A stretch of DNA of 52,440 nucleotides from positions 1 to 52,440 of the forward strand of contig RFOF01000003.1 of assembly GCA_009926845.1 (NCBI GenBank). The letters run 5' to 3'. Source of the DNA: Alphaproteobacteria bacterium (lineage in GTDB: Bacteria > Pseudomonadota > Alphaproteobacteria > Rickettsiales > SXRF01). The translations under genes were made by a program, and so were the position numbers. Below are positions 9,713-17,941 of this stretch, one piece after another (position 1 is the first letter of the stretch; each line of letters opens with the position of its first letter). The notes beneath the pieces are model-generated. The model was not told the DNA's origin and did not search any database. It saw nothing but the letters and a program-made list of their open reading frames with translations.

Positions 9713-10582
9713 ATGAAAAAAATCCACTCTGCCTCTGCACTCGCAGCCATTCTATCCGCCTCATTGTCAACCACTGCCTCTGCTGCTGAGAGCGATAAGA
9801 GTGGATACACTCTGTTTAACCCAACTCCCGTGGAAAAGATGCGGGATATGTCCACGGATCGCCCAGATCAGACGGAAAGCCCATTCACTGTCGATGCAGG
9901 GCATTTTCAAATTGAAGCTGACATCGTAAAATACACCTATGATCGCTACAAAGCAAACGGTGAAAACACTCGCACCAAAACATGGAATGTTGCGCCCGTA
10001 AACTTAAAGGCAGGTTTAACCAATAGCACTGACCTTCAAATCGTTATCGATAATTATGTGAACAGAACCGATAGCGATAAAGCAGCAGGAACCCGCGAAA
10101 CAACGGATGGTTTCGGTGATGTCACCGTTCGATTGAAGCATAACCTTTGGGGTAATGATGGTGGAAAAACAGCGTTTGCTTTGATGCCTTATGTTAAGCT
10201 TGCTACCAATCAGAATGATCTTGAAAACGATGATGTTGAGGGTGGTCTGATTGCTCCTTTGGCCATTGATCTTGGTGATGGCTACGGGCTTGGACTGATG
10301 ACGCAGGTAGATATTCTGAAAGATGCAGATGACAGTGGTTATCACCCCGCTTTTGTCAACACGGCCACCTTTGCAGTGGAATGGTCAGAGCAAATCGGTA
10401 CTTACTATGAAATCTTCACTGAAAAAGGAACGGATACGGGAGATCGCTGGGTGGTGTCATTTGACACGGGCGTGACCTATGGATTTACTGATAATATCCA
10501 GTTTGATGCCGGTATAAATATCGGGGTTACCGAAGCAGCAGATGATTATCAGCCGTTCGTTGGTGCGACCTATCGTTTCTAG
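9713..10582 (+). CDS. Outer-membrane transporter-like protein (Phenol_MetA_deg-like pattern)
   Basis: Signal peptide; STDRPDQTESPFTVDAGHFQIEAD motif; C-terminal YRF. Confidence 0.7.
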   Translation: MKKIHSASALAAILSASLSTTASAAESDKSGYTLFNPTPVEKMRDMSTDRPDQTESPFTVDAGHFQIEADIVKYTYDRYKANGENTRTKTWNVAPVNLKAGLTNSTDLQIVIDNYVNRTDSDKAAGTRETTDGFGDVTVRLKHNLWGNDGGKTAFALMPYVKLATNQNDLENDDVEGGLIAPLAIDLGDGYGLGLMTQVDILKDADDSGYHPAFVNTATFAVEWSEQIGTYYEIFTEKGTDTGDRWVVSFDTGVTYGFTDNIQFDAGINIGVTEAADDYQPFVGATYRF

Positions 10583-10591
10583 TTACCGACG

Positions 10592-11209
10592 GTGACCTTA
10601 TGTCACGATCATTGCAATAGCAACGAGCAACCAAACGTATCGGCAGAATACCGCAAGGTGCTATGGATATGTTTGGTTGCCAATGCGGTGATGTTCGTCG
10701 TGCAGATGATTGCCAGCTACGCCGCACACTCGGTTTCTCTGCTGGCCAATAGCGCGGATTTCTTCTCGGATGCTGCTAACTACGGAATCAGCCTTTATGT
10801 GCTGAACCTCTCCCTACGTCAGAAAGCGAAGGCTTCACTGTTCAAGGGCATTTCACTTGGGCTTGTGGGCTTATGGGTGGCGTTTGAAACACTGCATCAC
10901 TCGCTACAACCAGAACTGCCAGAGCCTTTGCTCATGGTTATTATCAGCGTGGTGGCACTTGCCGTGAATGTCGGTTGTGCGGTGCTGCTCTACAAATACC
11001 GTGGCGGTGATAGCAACCGCGAATCTGCCTGGATTTGTAGCCGAAATGACGCGATTGGCAATATCGCAGTGATGATTGCCGCCACTGGCGTGTTCGCCTC
11101 AAACACCATCTGGCCTGATATTATCGTCGCTGCAATCCTCGGCTGGCTGTCTGTAACGGGTGCATGGAGGATTATCATAGCAGCAAAAAATGAAGTAAAC
11201 TGGCGGTAA
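10592..11209 (+). CDS. Cation diffusion facilitator family transporter
   Basis: GTG start; SVSLLANSADFFSDAANYGISL motif and multiple TM segments. Confidence 0.8.
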   Translation: MTLCHDHCNSNEQPNVSAEYRKVLWICLVANAVMFVVQMIASYAAHSVSLLANSADFFSDAANYGISLYVLNLSLRQKAKASLFKGISLGLVGLWVAFETLHHSLQPELPEPLLMVIISVVALAVNVGCAVLLYKYRGGDSNRESAWICSRNDAIGNIAVMIAATGVFASNTIWPDIIVAAILGWLSVTGAWRIIIAAKNEVNWR

Positions 11210-11343
11210 ATTGTAATTACAGATATAATTCACCCAGTTTATGCGCTCCCTGACCACATTTCCCTTATTATGGTGTTTTTTTCAGGTAATAGGTAATTAT
11301 GTTAAGAATGATTATAATTATTACTTGACAGGCTGGTGAAGCA

Positions 11344-11384
11344 CCCTATGTTTGAATGCGAATCATTCGCAATTGAACATAGGG
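11344..11384. promoter_or_regulatory. 41-nt near-palindrome overlapping predicted promoter and SD of the TonB receptor; Fur-like core TGCGAATcATTCGCA
   Basis: CCCTATGTT...TGCGAATcATTCGCA...AACATAGGG, symmetric about 11364; TTGACA at 11325-11330. Confidence 0.65.
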
Positions 11385-11394
11385 AACTTCAGTT

Positions 11395-13380
11395 ATGTAC
11401 TGCCACAAAAAAATTATTGTAGGTTTGGCTTTCCTCATCACAACCACCACCGCTGCAACCCAAGTTCATGCAGAAGACAAAAAGGATGTGCAGGACAAGC
11501 GTGTGAAGGTGATGGAGCGTGTGACCGTGATCGGAACGCAAGATCGGCGCGAGGAGATTGCTGGTTCGGCCAGCATTGTGAGCAAAAAAACACTGGATCG
11601 CTATCAACACACCGATGTGCATCGGGCGCTTCAGGAAGTGCCGGGCGTTATTGTGCAGGAAGAAGACGGGCATGGCTTGCGCCCCAATATTGCCATTCGC
11701 GGCGGGCGCTCCAACCGCAGCGCCGACATTACGCTGATGGAAGATAATATTCTCACTGGCCCTGCACCCTATGCCGCGCCGGAAGCCTATTATTTCCCGC
11801 AGATGGATCGGATGGAATCACTCGAAGTGATCAAAGGCACCGGCTCAGTGAAATATGGCCCACGCACCACCAACGGCGTGCTCAACATGGTGACCAAACC
11901 TATTGCCAGTAAAAAGCAAGCAGACTTAGTCGCCGAGACCGGAAGTTACGGTACACACCGTGCAGGGATTACCACCGGCACGAGTTTTGAAAATGTCGGG
12001 CTGATGCTCAATGCCGTGCACAAAGAAACGGATGGCTTCAAGAATCTGGATTTTGTTGGTGGTGATACGGGATATAACGTGCAGGATGTACTCGGTAAAT
12101 TTCGGCTAAGTACCGACAAATCCGCAGAGCGTTATCAGGAGCTGGAAATTAAACTGGGCGGTTATGATGAGATTTCCAACGAAACCTATCTGGGGCTTAC
12201 GGCCAATGATTTTCGCGCGAACCCCAACCGCCGCTATGGTGCAAGCCAGCTTGACCAGATGGACAATGTTGCATGGCAAACCGCCGCTACCCATTTCATC
12301 GAACTTACCCCGCACACCAACCTCACTAGCACACTTTATCACAACGAAGTGGATCGCAGCTGGTATCGATTGAATGCGGTGCGCATCGGCGGCACGCGGC
12401 GCGATATTGGCGCGATATTTAATGATCCCACCGCTAATGCCGCTTATATTACTGCCTTTATACAAAACGAGATGAGCTGGGATCGCTGGACGTTCACACC
12501 CGGACTTCGCTTTGAGCGCATCACCCTTGGGCGCGATGATTACGGCGCGTTGGATCCCGGTCGTACCGGATCCGCGCTCACTAATTTTGAAAACACCCTA
12601 AACGTCTTTATTCCCGGTGCAGGCGTCACTTACGCCGTAACGCCGGAATGGAAGCTGCTGGGCGGCGTGCATAAGGGGTTTGCGCCTCCGGGTGTGCCGA
12701 ACAACACCGCCGAAGCCGCATTCACCGAGGAAGAGGAAAGCATCAACTACGAACTGGGCACGCGCTACAAATCAGGCAATGTCAGCGGCGAATTGATAGG
12801 GTTTCTCAATGATTATAAAAACCTACTGGGCCGCGATACCTTCTCCTCTGGTGGTGGTGGCAGCGGCGATACGTTCAACGGCGGCGAAGTGCAAGTGCGC
12901 GGGCTGGAGGCCAGTCTTGGCTATGATGCAGCGCAGGCAGCTGGATTGAATAAGGGTTATCGTCTACCACTGGTCGGCACCTACACACACACCAGAAGCG
13001 AATTCAAAAACAGCTTCTCCAGCAGTTTCTCCGAATGGGGAAATGTGCAGTCGGGGTTTGAACTGCCATATATGCCGCACCATCAGCTCTATCTTTCAGC
13101 AGGTTTAGAAACGGATGATTGGGGAATTTCGCTCGGCGGGAAATATGTGAGTGATATGCGCTCGGTGGCGGGCAAAGGAGCGATTCCTGAAAATCGTCTG
13201 GTGGAAGATCACTGGGTGTTCAACGTGGCGGGTGAGTATAAAATTACCGATCAGGTCAGTGGATTTGCCACTATCGATAACCTGTTTGACGAAACCTATA
13301 CTGCGGCACTACGTCCTGCCGGCTACCGCCCTAGTATGCCAATGACAGCTATGGCAGGTATAAAGATAGCCTTATGGTAG
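11395..13380 (+). CDS. TonB-dependent receptor (FecA-like ferric-siderophore receptor)
   Basis: Signal peptide, TonB box-like region, plug-domain motifs (IAIRGGRSNRSADITLMEDN...LEVIKGTGSVKYG), C-terminal beta-barrel. Confidence 0.88.
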   Translation: MYCHKKIIVGLAFLITTTTAATQVHAEDKKDVQDKRVKVMERVTVIGTQDRREEIAGSASIVSKKTLDRYQHTDVHRALQEVPGVIVQEEDGHGLRPNIAIRGGRSNRSADITLMEDNILTGPAPYAAPEAYYFPQMDRMESLEVIKGTGSVKYGPRTTNGVLNMVTKPIASKKQADLVAETGSYGTHRAGITTGTSFENVGLMLNAVHKETDGFKNLDFVGGDTGYNVQDVLGKFRLSTDKSAERYQELEIKLGGYDEISNETYLGLTANDFRANPNRRYGASQLDQMDNVAWQTAATHFIELTPHTNLTSTLYHNEVDRSWYRLNAVRIGGTRRDIGAIFNDPTANAAYITAFIQNEMSWDRWTFTPGLRFERITLGRDDYGALDPGRTGSALTNFENTLNVFIPGAGVTYAVTPEWKLLGGVHKGFAPPGVPNNTAEAAFTEEEESINYELGTRYKSGNVSGELIGFLNDYKNLLGRDTFSSGGGGSGDTFNGGEVQVRGLEASLGYDAAQAAGLNKGYRLPLVGTYTHTRSEFKNSFSSSFSEWGNVQSGFELPYMPHHQLYLSAGLETDDWGISLGGKYVSDMRSVAGKGAIPENRLVEDHWVFNVAGEYKITDQVSGFATIDNLFDETYTAALRPAGYRPSMPMTAMAGIKIALW

Positions 13381-13385
13381 GATAA

Positions 13386-14045
13386 ATGATGTACGCGGCT
13401 TCTTTGAAAACATCCTCGAACATGAGGGCGATGGCAAGTTCCATCGCCTTTCATGCGTTTGTGACGGCATGGTTTTTGTCGTCTGCGACACCGGTCGAAA
13501 TCATGCCGCAACAGATGATTAAAGTAACGCTCTTGGCCGCGCCCAGCGCCGAGCCGGTTGAGCAAAACCCGGCACCTGTCCCCCAGCCGACACCGCCTGA
13601 CAAGGTGCAAAATCATGAGGTAAAAAAATCGAAAGAATCGCCTCGCGCCATGCAGAAACCCAAGCCTTCACCTCCTGCGCAAGCAGCGTCCGCAGAACAA
13701 TTGGCAGCACTAGCACCGGCGGCAGGGGAAATCACCAACACGACAGAAAAAGCCCAGATGGTGATGACAAAGCCGTTGTTTGATGCGGCGTATCTGAGCA
13801 ATCCCGCACCAGAATATCCAGCACAAGCCAAGCGTAGAAACATGGAAGGAACCGTGATGCTCGATGTGGTGGTAAGTCAGGTTGGAGCAGCACGCAGCGT
13901 GTATATCGCCGAAAGCAGCGGCTTTGCTCTATTGGATGAATCCGCTAAGAATGCCGTATCACGCTGGAAATTTGTTCCGGCCAAGCGCGGAGGTGAAATC
14001 GTGGAGGCGCGCGTAATGGTACCAATTGAATTCAGACTGGAGTAA
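13386..14045 (+). CDS. tonB: Energy transducer TonB
   Basis: N-terminal TM, Pro-rich linker, C-terminal NPAPEYPAQAKRRNMEGTVMLDVVVSQVG. Confidence 0.85.
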   Translation: MMYAASLKTSSNMRAMASSIAFHAFVTAWFLSSATPVEIMPQQMIKVTLLAAPSAEPVEQNPAPVPQPTPPDKVQNHEVKKSKESPRAMQKPKPSPPAQAASAEQLAALAPAAGEITNTTEKAQMVMTKPLFDAAYLSNPAPEYPAQAKRRNMEGTVMLDVVVSQVGAARSVYIAESSGFALLDESAKNAVSRWKFVPAKRGGEIVEARVMVPIEFRLE

Positions 14046-14053
14046 AAAAGCGC

Positions 14054-14722
14054 ATGAATCTTACCTATATTTTTGAACAGGGCGACCCCTTATTAATCGG
14101 CGTTTTTCTGCTGTTGCTTGTCATGTCGTTTGCCAGCTGGTGGGTGATTTTTCTGAAGATAAGCCAGCACCGCACGGAGCGTAAATCTATTGCTGCATTT
14201 CAGGCACAGGTAATGCAAACCGCAGATTGGCCTTTGCACTTAAGAGCGATTCCTGCACAGGCTGGCAGTATCAGCGTGTTGATACAAGAAGCCATCAAGC
14301 AACATGCAGCTCTGCCATCCGATGCGGATATTGATCGCCGAGAAAAACTGCTCACTGCGTATCTTTCTCAAACGCTAGATATGTTGCGTGTGGAATTGGA
14401 CAAAGGACTCACGCTGCTAGCATCAGTCGGAAGTTCATCGCCTTTTATCGGGCTGTTTGGCACTGTCTGGGGTATTTACGGTGCGCTAACACGCATCGCA
14501 ACAGAGGGAAATGCCAGCTTGAATGTCGTTGCAGGCCCAATGGGAGAGGCATTGGTGGCAACTGCAGTGGGTCTGTTTGCTGCGATTCCTGCGGTGCTTG
14601 CCTATAATGCCTTCGCACGCCAGAACCGTCTTTTAGTACAGGATTTACGGCATGTCGCAGAGCAAATGACGCTAAAATTACCGTGTGCGGAGGAAAATAA
14701 TGGCACTCAGCGGATTCGATAA
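14054..14722 (+). CDS. exbB: ExbB/TolQ/MotA family proton channel
   Basis: SSSPFIGLFGTVWGIYGALTRIA and EALVATAVGLFAAIPAVLAYN motifs. Confidence 0.9.
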   Translation: MNLTYIFEQGDPLLIGVFLLLLVMSFASWWVIFLKISQHRTERKSIAAFQAQVMQTADWPLHLRAIPAQAGSISVLIQEAIKQHAALPSDADIDRREKLLTAYLSQTLDMLRVELDKGLTLLASVGSSSPFIGLFGTVWGIYGALTRIATEGNASLNVVAGPMGEALVATAVGLFAAIPAVLAYNAFARQNRLLVQDLRHVAEQMTLKLPCAEENNGTQRIR

Positions 14723-15113
14723 AGACGATTTTCAGGCACCGATGGCAGAGATCAACACCACGCCACTGGTGGATGTGATGCTGGTGCTATTAGTGATTTT
14801 CCTCGTCACCGCACCGATGTTGACACAGGCTATCAAGATCGAGCTTCCGAGTGATAACACCTCTGCCATCGCAGATGACAAACCTATCACGCTATCCATT
14901 GATGCCGGCGGTCAGTATTATTGGGACAATACGGCAATCACACCGGAAAATTTAGACAAACGCTTAAAGGAAGCCGCTGCCAATAATTCCAAGCAACCCA
15001 TTCACCTGCGAGCGGATAAAAAAACGGCGTACGAGAAAGTAAGCCATATCCTCGCCGCCGCGCAAGCAAACGGCCTGTATAATATAGGCTTTGTTACGGA
15101 GCCAACAAAATAA
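14700..15113 (+). CDS. exbD: ExbD/TolR family biopolymer transport protein
   Basis: MAEINTTPLVDVMLVLLVIFLVTAPML; ATG at 14700 with GGAGG upstream. Confidence 0.9.
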   Translation: MALSGFDKDDFQAPMAEINTTPLVDVMLVLLVIFLVTAPMLTQAIKIELPSDNTSAIADDKPITLSIDAGGQYYWDNTAITPENLDKRLKEAAANNSKQPIHLRADKKTAYEKVSHILAAAQANGLYNIGFVTEPTK

Positions 15114-15115
15114 AA

Positions 15116-15144
15116 AAGCCCCGAACCTTTCGGAACGGGGCTTG
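15116..15144. terminator. Bidirectional terminator shared by exbD (+) and the phage module (-)
   Basis: AAGCCCCG...CGGGGCTT stem; A/T runs give a U-tract on the minus strand. Confidence 0.75.
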
Positions 15145-15222
15145 TTAGGGAGGGATGATAGTATCATTCCGCACTTGATGATTGGGGTCTTGGAAAACCA
15201 TGATGTGTTTGCCTTTTCGCAT
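15145..15222 (-). CDS. Possible 25-aa small ORF (MRKGKHIMVFQDPNHQVRNDTIIPP)
   Basis: Perfect SD (AAAAGGAGGTTCAAATG) and terminator right after the stop; below ORF-track size cutoff. Confidence 0.4.
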   Translation of the reverse strand: MRKGKHIMVFQDPNHQVRNDTIIPP

Positions 15223-15234
15223 TTGAACCTCCTT

Positions 15235-15519
15235 TTAGGTATAAAATCCTCGCACGACGAGATTCACATCGGTGTCCACTGTGCCGCCGATAACCTGTCC
15301 TTTCATCCAGCAATTTGATAGGTGCAAGTTCTTGGGCTTTGATGTCTGCACCAGCGCGTAACCCTCTAGGTCGAACCATACCGAACCGTTGGGGCTCACA
15401 AGCAGCTTGATAGTTGCGCCTGCAAAATTACCCCAGCAATAAACCGTAGCCATGCCACCGGCATATTGGTGTGCCTCTCCATTAGTATTTGCTACTGCAT
15501 CTTTGAGTAATTCCATCAT
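15235..15519 (-). CDS. Hypothetical phage protein
   Basis: 94 aa, directly downstream of lysozyme on the same strand. Confidence 0.55.
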   Translation of the reverse strand: MMELLKDAVANTNGEAHQYAGGMATVYCWGNFAGATIKLLVSPNGSVWFDLEGYALVQTSKPKNLHLSNCWMKGQVIGGTVDTDVNLVVRGFYT

Positions 15520-15529
15520 ACTGCTATCC

Positions 15530-15985
15530 TTATGATACGAAAAGCATTGCCTCGGCCGCGCGACGGCGGATTAATCCCTTTACCGGCTTTTTGCCCATGC
15601 GATGCCAGCGCAGGATTTGTTCTGGCGCATCATCGAAACGAAGCGCACCCAGAACATCAACCAGCGTGGTGTTGGCAAATGCTTTGGGAATGTTGAAAGC
15701 CAGTGCAGCGAGTGCTGAAAACTGATTGCTGTTCAGAGCAATCCGCACGGACTTTGTGACTATCGCCTCTGCTTCGGCAAGGTCTTTGAGGAAGATGGTT
15801 TCTGCCTGCGCCGATGTGATGACAGTGAATTTCTCACCAGGCTTAATGAGGTGACCCCAGCCGATTGTTAGCTTGCCGCCAAGATCAGCGTATGGCTTGA
15901 GTTTTAGCCCTTCAAATTCTTTGATAAGGGTGATTGCGTCTGCATTTGTTTTCATATGATTAACCTGCTTTTCTGTGGTGTTCAT
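15530..15985 (-). CDS. Phage lysozyme, GH24 (T4-type/endolysin)
   Basis: EFEGLKLKPYADLGGKLTIGWGHLI and NSNQFSALAALAFNI motifs. Confidence 0.88.
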   Translation of the reverse strand: MNTTEKQVNHMKTNADAITLIKEFEGLKLKPYADLGGKLTIGWGHLIKPGEKFTVITSAQAETIFLKDLAEAEAIVTKSVRIALNSNQFSALAALAFNIPKAFANTTLVDVLGALRFDDAPEQILRWHRMGKKPVKGLIRRRAAEAMLFVS

Positions 15986-16334
15986 TGCGAATTTCCCTAT
16001 GAATTTCGCGTGTTTCGCGGATGACTGCGTCCATCTCGTTTCTGCTGTCTTTGAGAATCAGCACCATCTCACGCAGTAGCTGCGTTTGGATGTCGAGATT
16101 GCTGGTGAGCTTTTCTATGGCGTTTTCCAGCGAACGGCGCAGATACCAGATTTTCACGCCGTCCTCGTCGGTGACTGCGTGCCACTCGTGCAGCTCTTGG
16201 ATTTGCTTTGCCATGTTGTCGATTACGAGGTTGCTCTGCGCTCGCACTTTTTCTTTCAAAAAGCCGAACACTTCACGCAAAACCAGCAAGGCAAATAGCC
16301 CGCCAGCTCCTACTTGTAGGAATTGGTCATCCAT
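15960..16334 (-). CDS. Membrane-anchored coiled-coil phage protein (possible lysis accessory)
   Basis: N-terminal TM followed by a long charged helix; overlaps lysozyme start. Confidence 0.5.
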   Translation of the reverse strand: MDDQFLQVGAGGLFALLVLREVFGFLKEKVRAQSNLVIDNMAKQIQELHEWHAVTDEDGVKIWYLRRSLENAIEKLTSNLDIQTQLLREMVLILKDSRNEMDAVIRETREIHREIRNEHHRKAG

Positions 16335-16354
16335 ATAGTTTCCTTTGGTTTGAG

Positions 16355-17929
16355 TTATGCAAAGTCGGCATCAAAGCCGAGAATGTTATCGGTGGTAACA
16401 ATCACATGGTCTTTGGCAGTGCCGCCCGTGTAACCATTCACACGCACATATGCGCCATTGGCAGAATAGGATGTGCCCGCGCCAACGATGGCAGATGCAG
16501 CACCAGTTTTTGCGCCAACGGCAATTTGCTGAACGGCAGGCGTAGTGGTAAGCAAAGCCCCTGTGGGAGCCACACGCATTTCCACGGGAAAAATAACTGC
16601 TAAGTCAATTTCAGTGGCGGAGTTGAAACCGCCTTGCAACCCTTTGCCCAGCTTTTGCCAGAAGCGTTTGCATTTACTGCGAGTAATTGGCACAGGCTCT
16701 TGCTCAAATTGCGTAGCGAACGCGCCCAGCTCAAACTGGAGCTGACGGATAAGGAAATCCTTGGTGGTAATTGCACCGCAAGCCATTTGTAGTTCGATTT
16801 CAATGCCGTTGCTTGGGTCGCCCATCGAGATATTCTCAAATTTGACAGGCGATTCACTATTGTTTGGAACGCTGATAGCACTGGAAGTTGCAATGACGGT
16901 GGTTGCCGTAAAGTTATCAACGGCATTGGCTTTGCGCACGATAACCGTGCAGTTCATAGCCGAGCCGATTGCATGAAACAGCGAGCAGGAAAATGAGGCG
17001 ATTTGGTTGACGAAGATTTCAGCATCTTTCGCTTCAATGCGGTGGCGCAGCTTCAATACACCGGCTCCCGTCATGGTGACGGTCTGGAATTTTACATATT
17101 CCTTGCCAGAAAATGCGCTCTGCGTAAGTGTGCCTGCGCTGACAGCCGTGCCACTGGCTTGACCTTGGAATCGGTCGGTCTTTCCATATGCCCAAGTGTT
17201 ATTGACCAGCGTAAAATCATTGCGCTCGGCAACCACGCAGTTGCCGTTAGTGATATAATTTTTGTGGTTGATGGGGGAAATATCGGAAATCAGCGGCTCT
17301 TTCATAAAGTTGGTCACGCCGTTGTTGCGGATTTTCCAAGCGATATAAAAGTTCGTGCCGTCCGATGTTTTAAGCGTCAGCTCATTATCGCCCAGCAAAC
17401 CCAGCTCGGCATATGTCACAAAGCCTTGCTGGAAGATAAACTCAAGGTTTTGCGCGGCATTCGCCTTGTTCATCTGCAGGAAGAAGCCAGCACTGCCATT
17501 GATTAATGCGGATGGCCCAAACAGATTGATGATGTGAGTGGCGTGCGGTGCAGTGCCAAGCCCGATCCGTGCAAACTGTGGTGTGGACAATGCCTCAATC
17601 GTACTCACCCAGGCAGTGCCTGAATATGAATAGAGCTTGTCTTCGTCCTTAACCCATAGGGTCAGCCCTTCCTTTGGCACAAGGAACCGCCAAGAAGCAT
17701 CATACCATGCGATTTGGTTGTCCTTGCCCGCCCATGCGCCTGTCGCGCCTGTAGCAGGGATATAAACGTCCCCTGTGGCAGGCGAACCCGGCGGAGCAGT
17801 CAGGTCTTTATCAATAACGCCTGTGTTAAGAATCGCATCAATCAGTTTTACGGCATCATTAACCGTAACCTCTTTTTGCGATTGGCTTTGTTCGACAAGC
17901 GTTATGCCGAGATTGTTGGTGGTTGCCAT
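16355..17929 (-). CDS. Tail/fiber protein with DUF2793-like N-terminus
   Basis: QSQKEVTVNDAVKLIDAIL...PPGSPATGDVYIPA.GATGAWAGKDNQIAWYD pattern; next to tail-tip genes. Confidence 0.7.
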   Translation of the reverse strand: MATTNNLGITLVEQSQSQKEVTVNDAVKLIDAILNTGVIDKDLTAPPGSPATGDVYIPATGATGAWAGKDNQIAWYDASWRFLVPKEGLTLWVKDEDKLYSYSGTAWVSTIEALSTPQFARIGLGTAPHATHIINLFGPSALINGSAGFFLQMNKANAAQNLEFIFQQGFVTYAELGLLGDNELTLKTSDGTNFYIAWKIRNNGVTNFMKEPLISDISPINHKNYITNGNCVVAERNDFTLVNNTWAYGKTDRFQGQASGTAVSAGTLTQSAFSGKEYVKFQTVTMTGAGVLKLRHRIEAKDAEIFVNQIASFSCSLFHAIGSAMNCTVIVRKANAVDNFTATTVIATSSAISVPNNSESPVKFENISMGDPSNGIEIELQMACGAITTKDFLIRQLQFELGAFATQFEQEPVPITRSKCKRFWQKLGKGLQGGFNSATEIDLAVIFPVEMRVAPTGALLTTTPAVQQIAVGAKTGAASAIVGAGTSYSANGAYVRVNGYTGGTAKDHVIVTTDNILGFDADFA

Positions 17930-17941
17930 TGGATAACCTGA

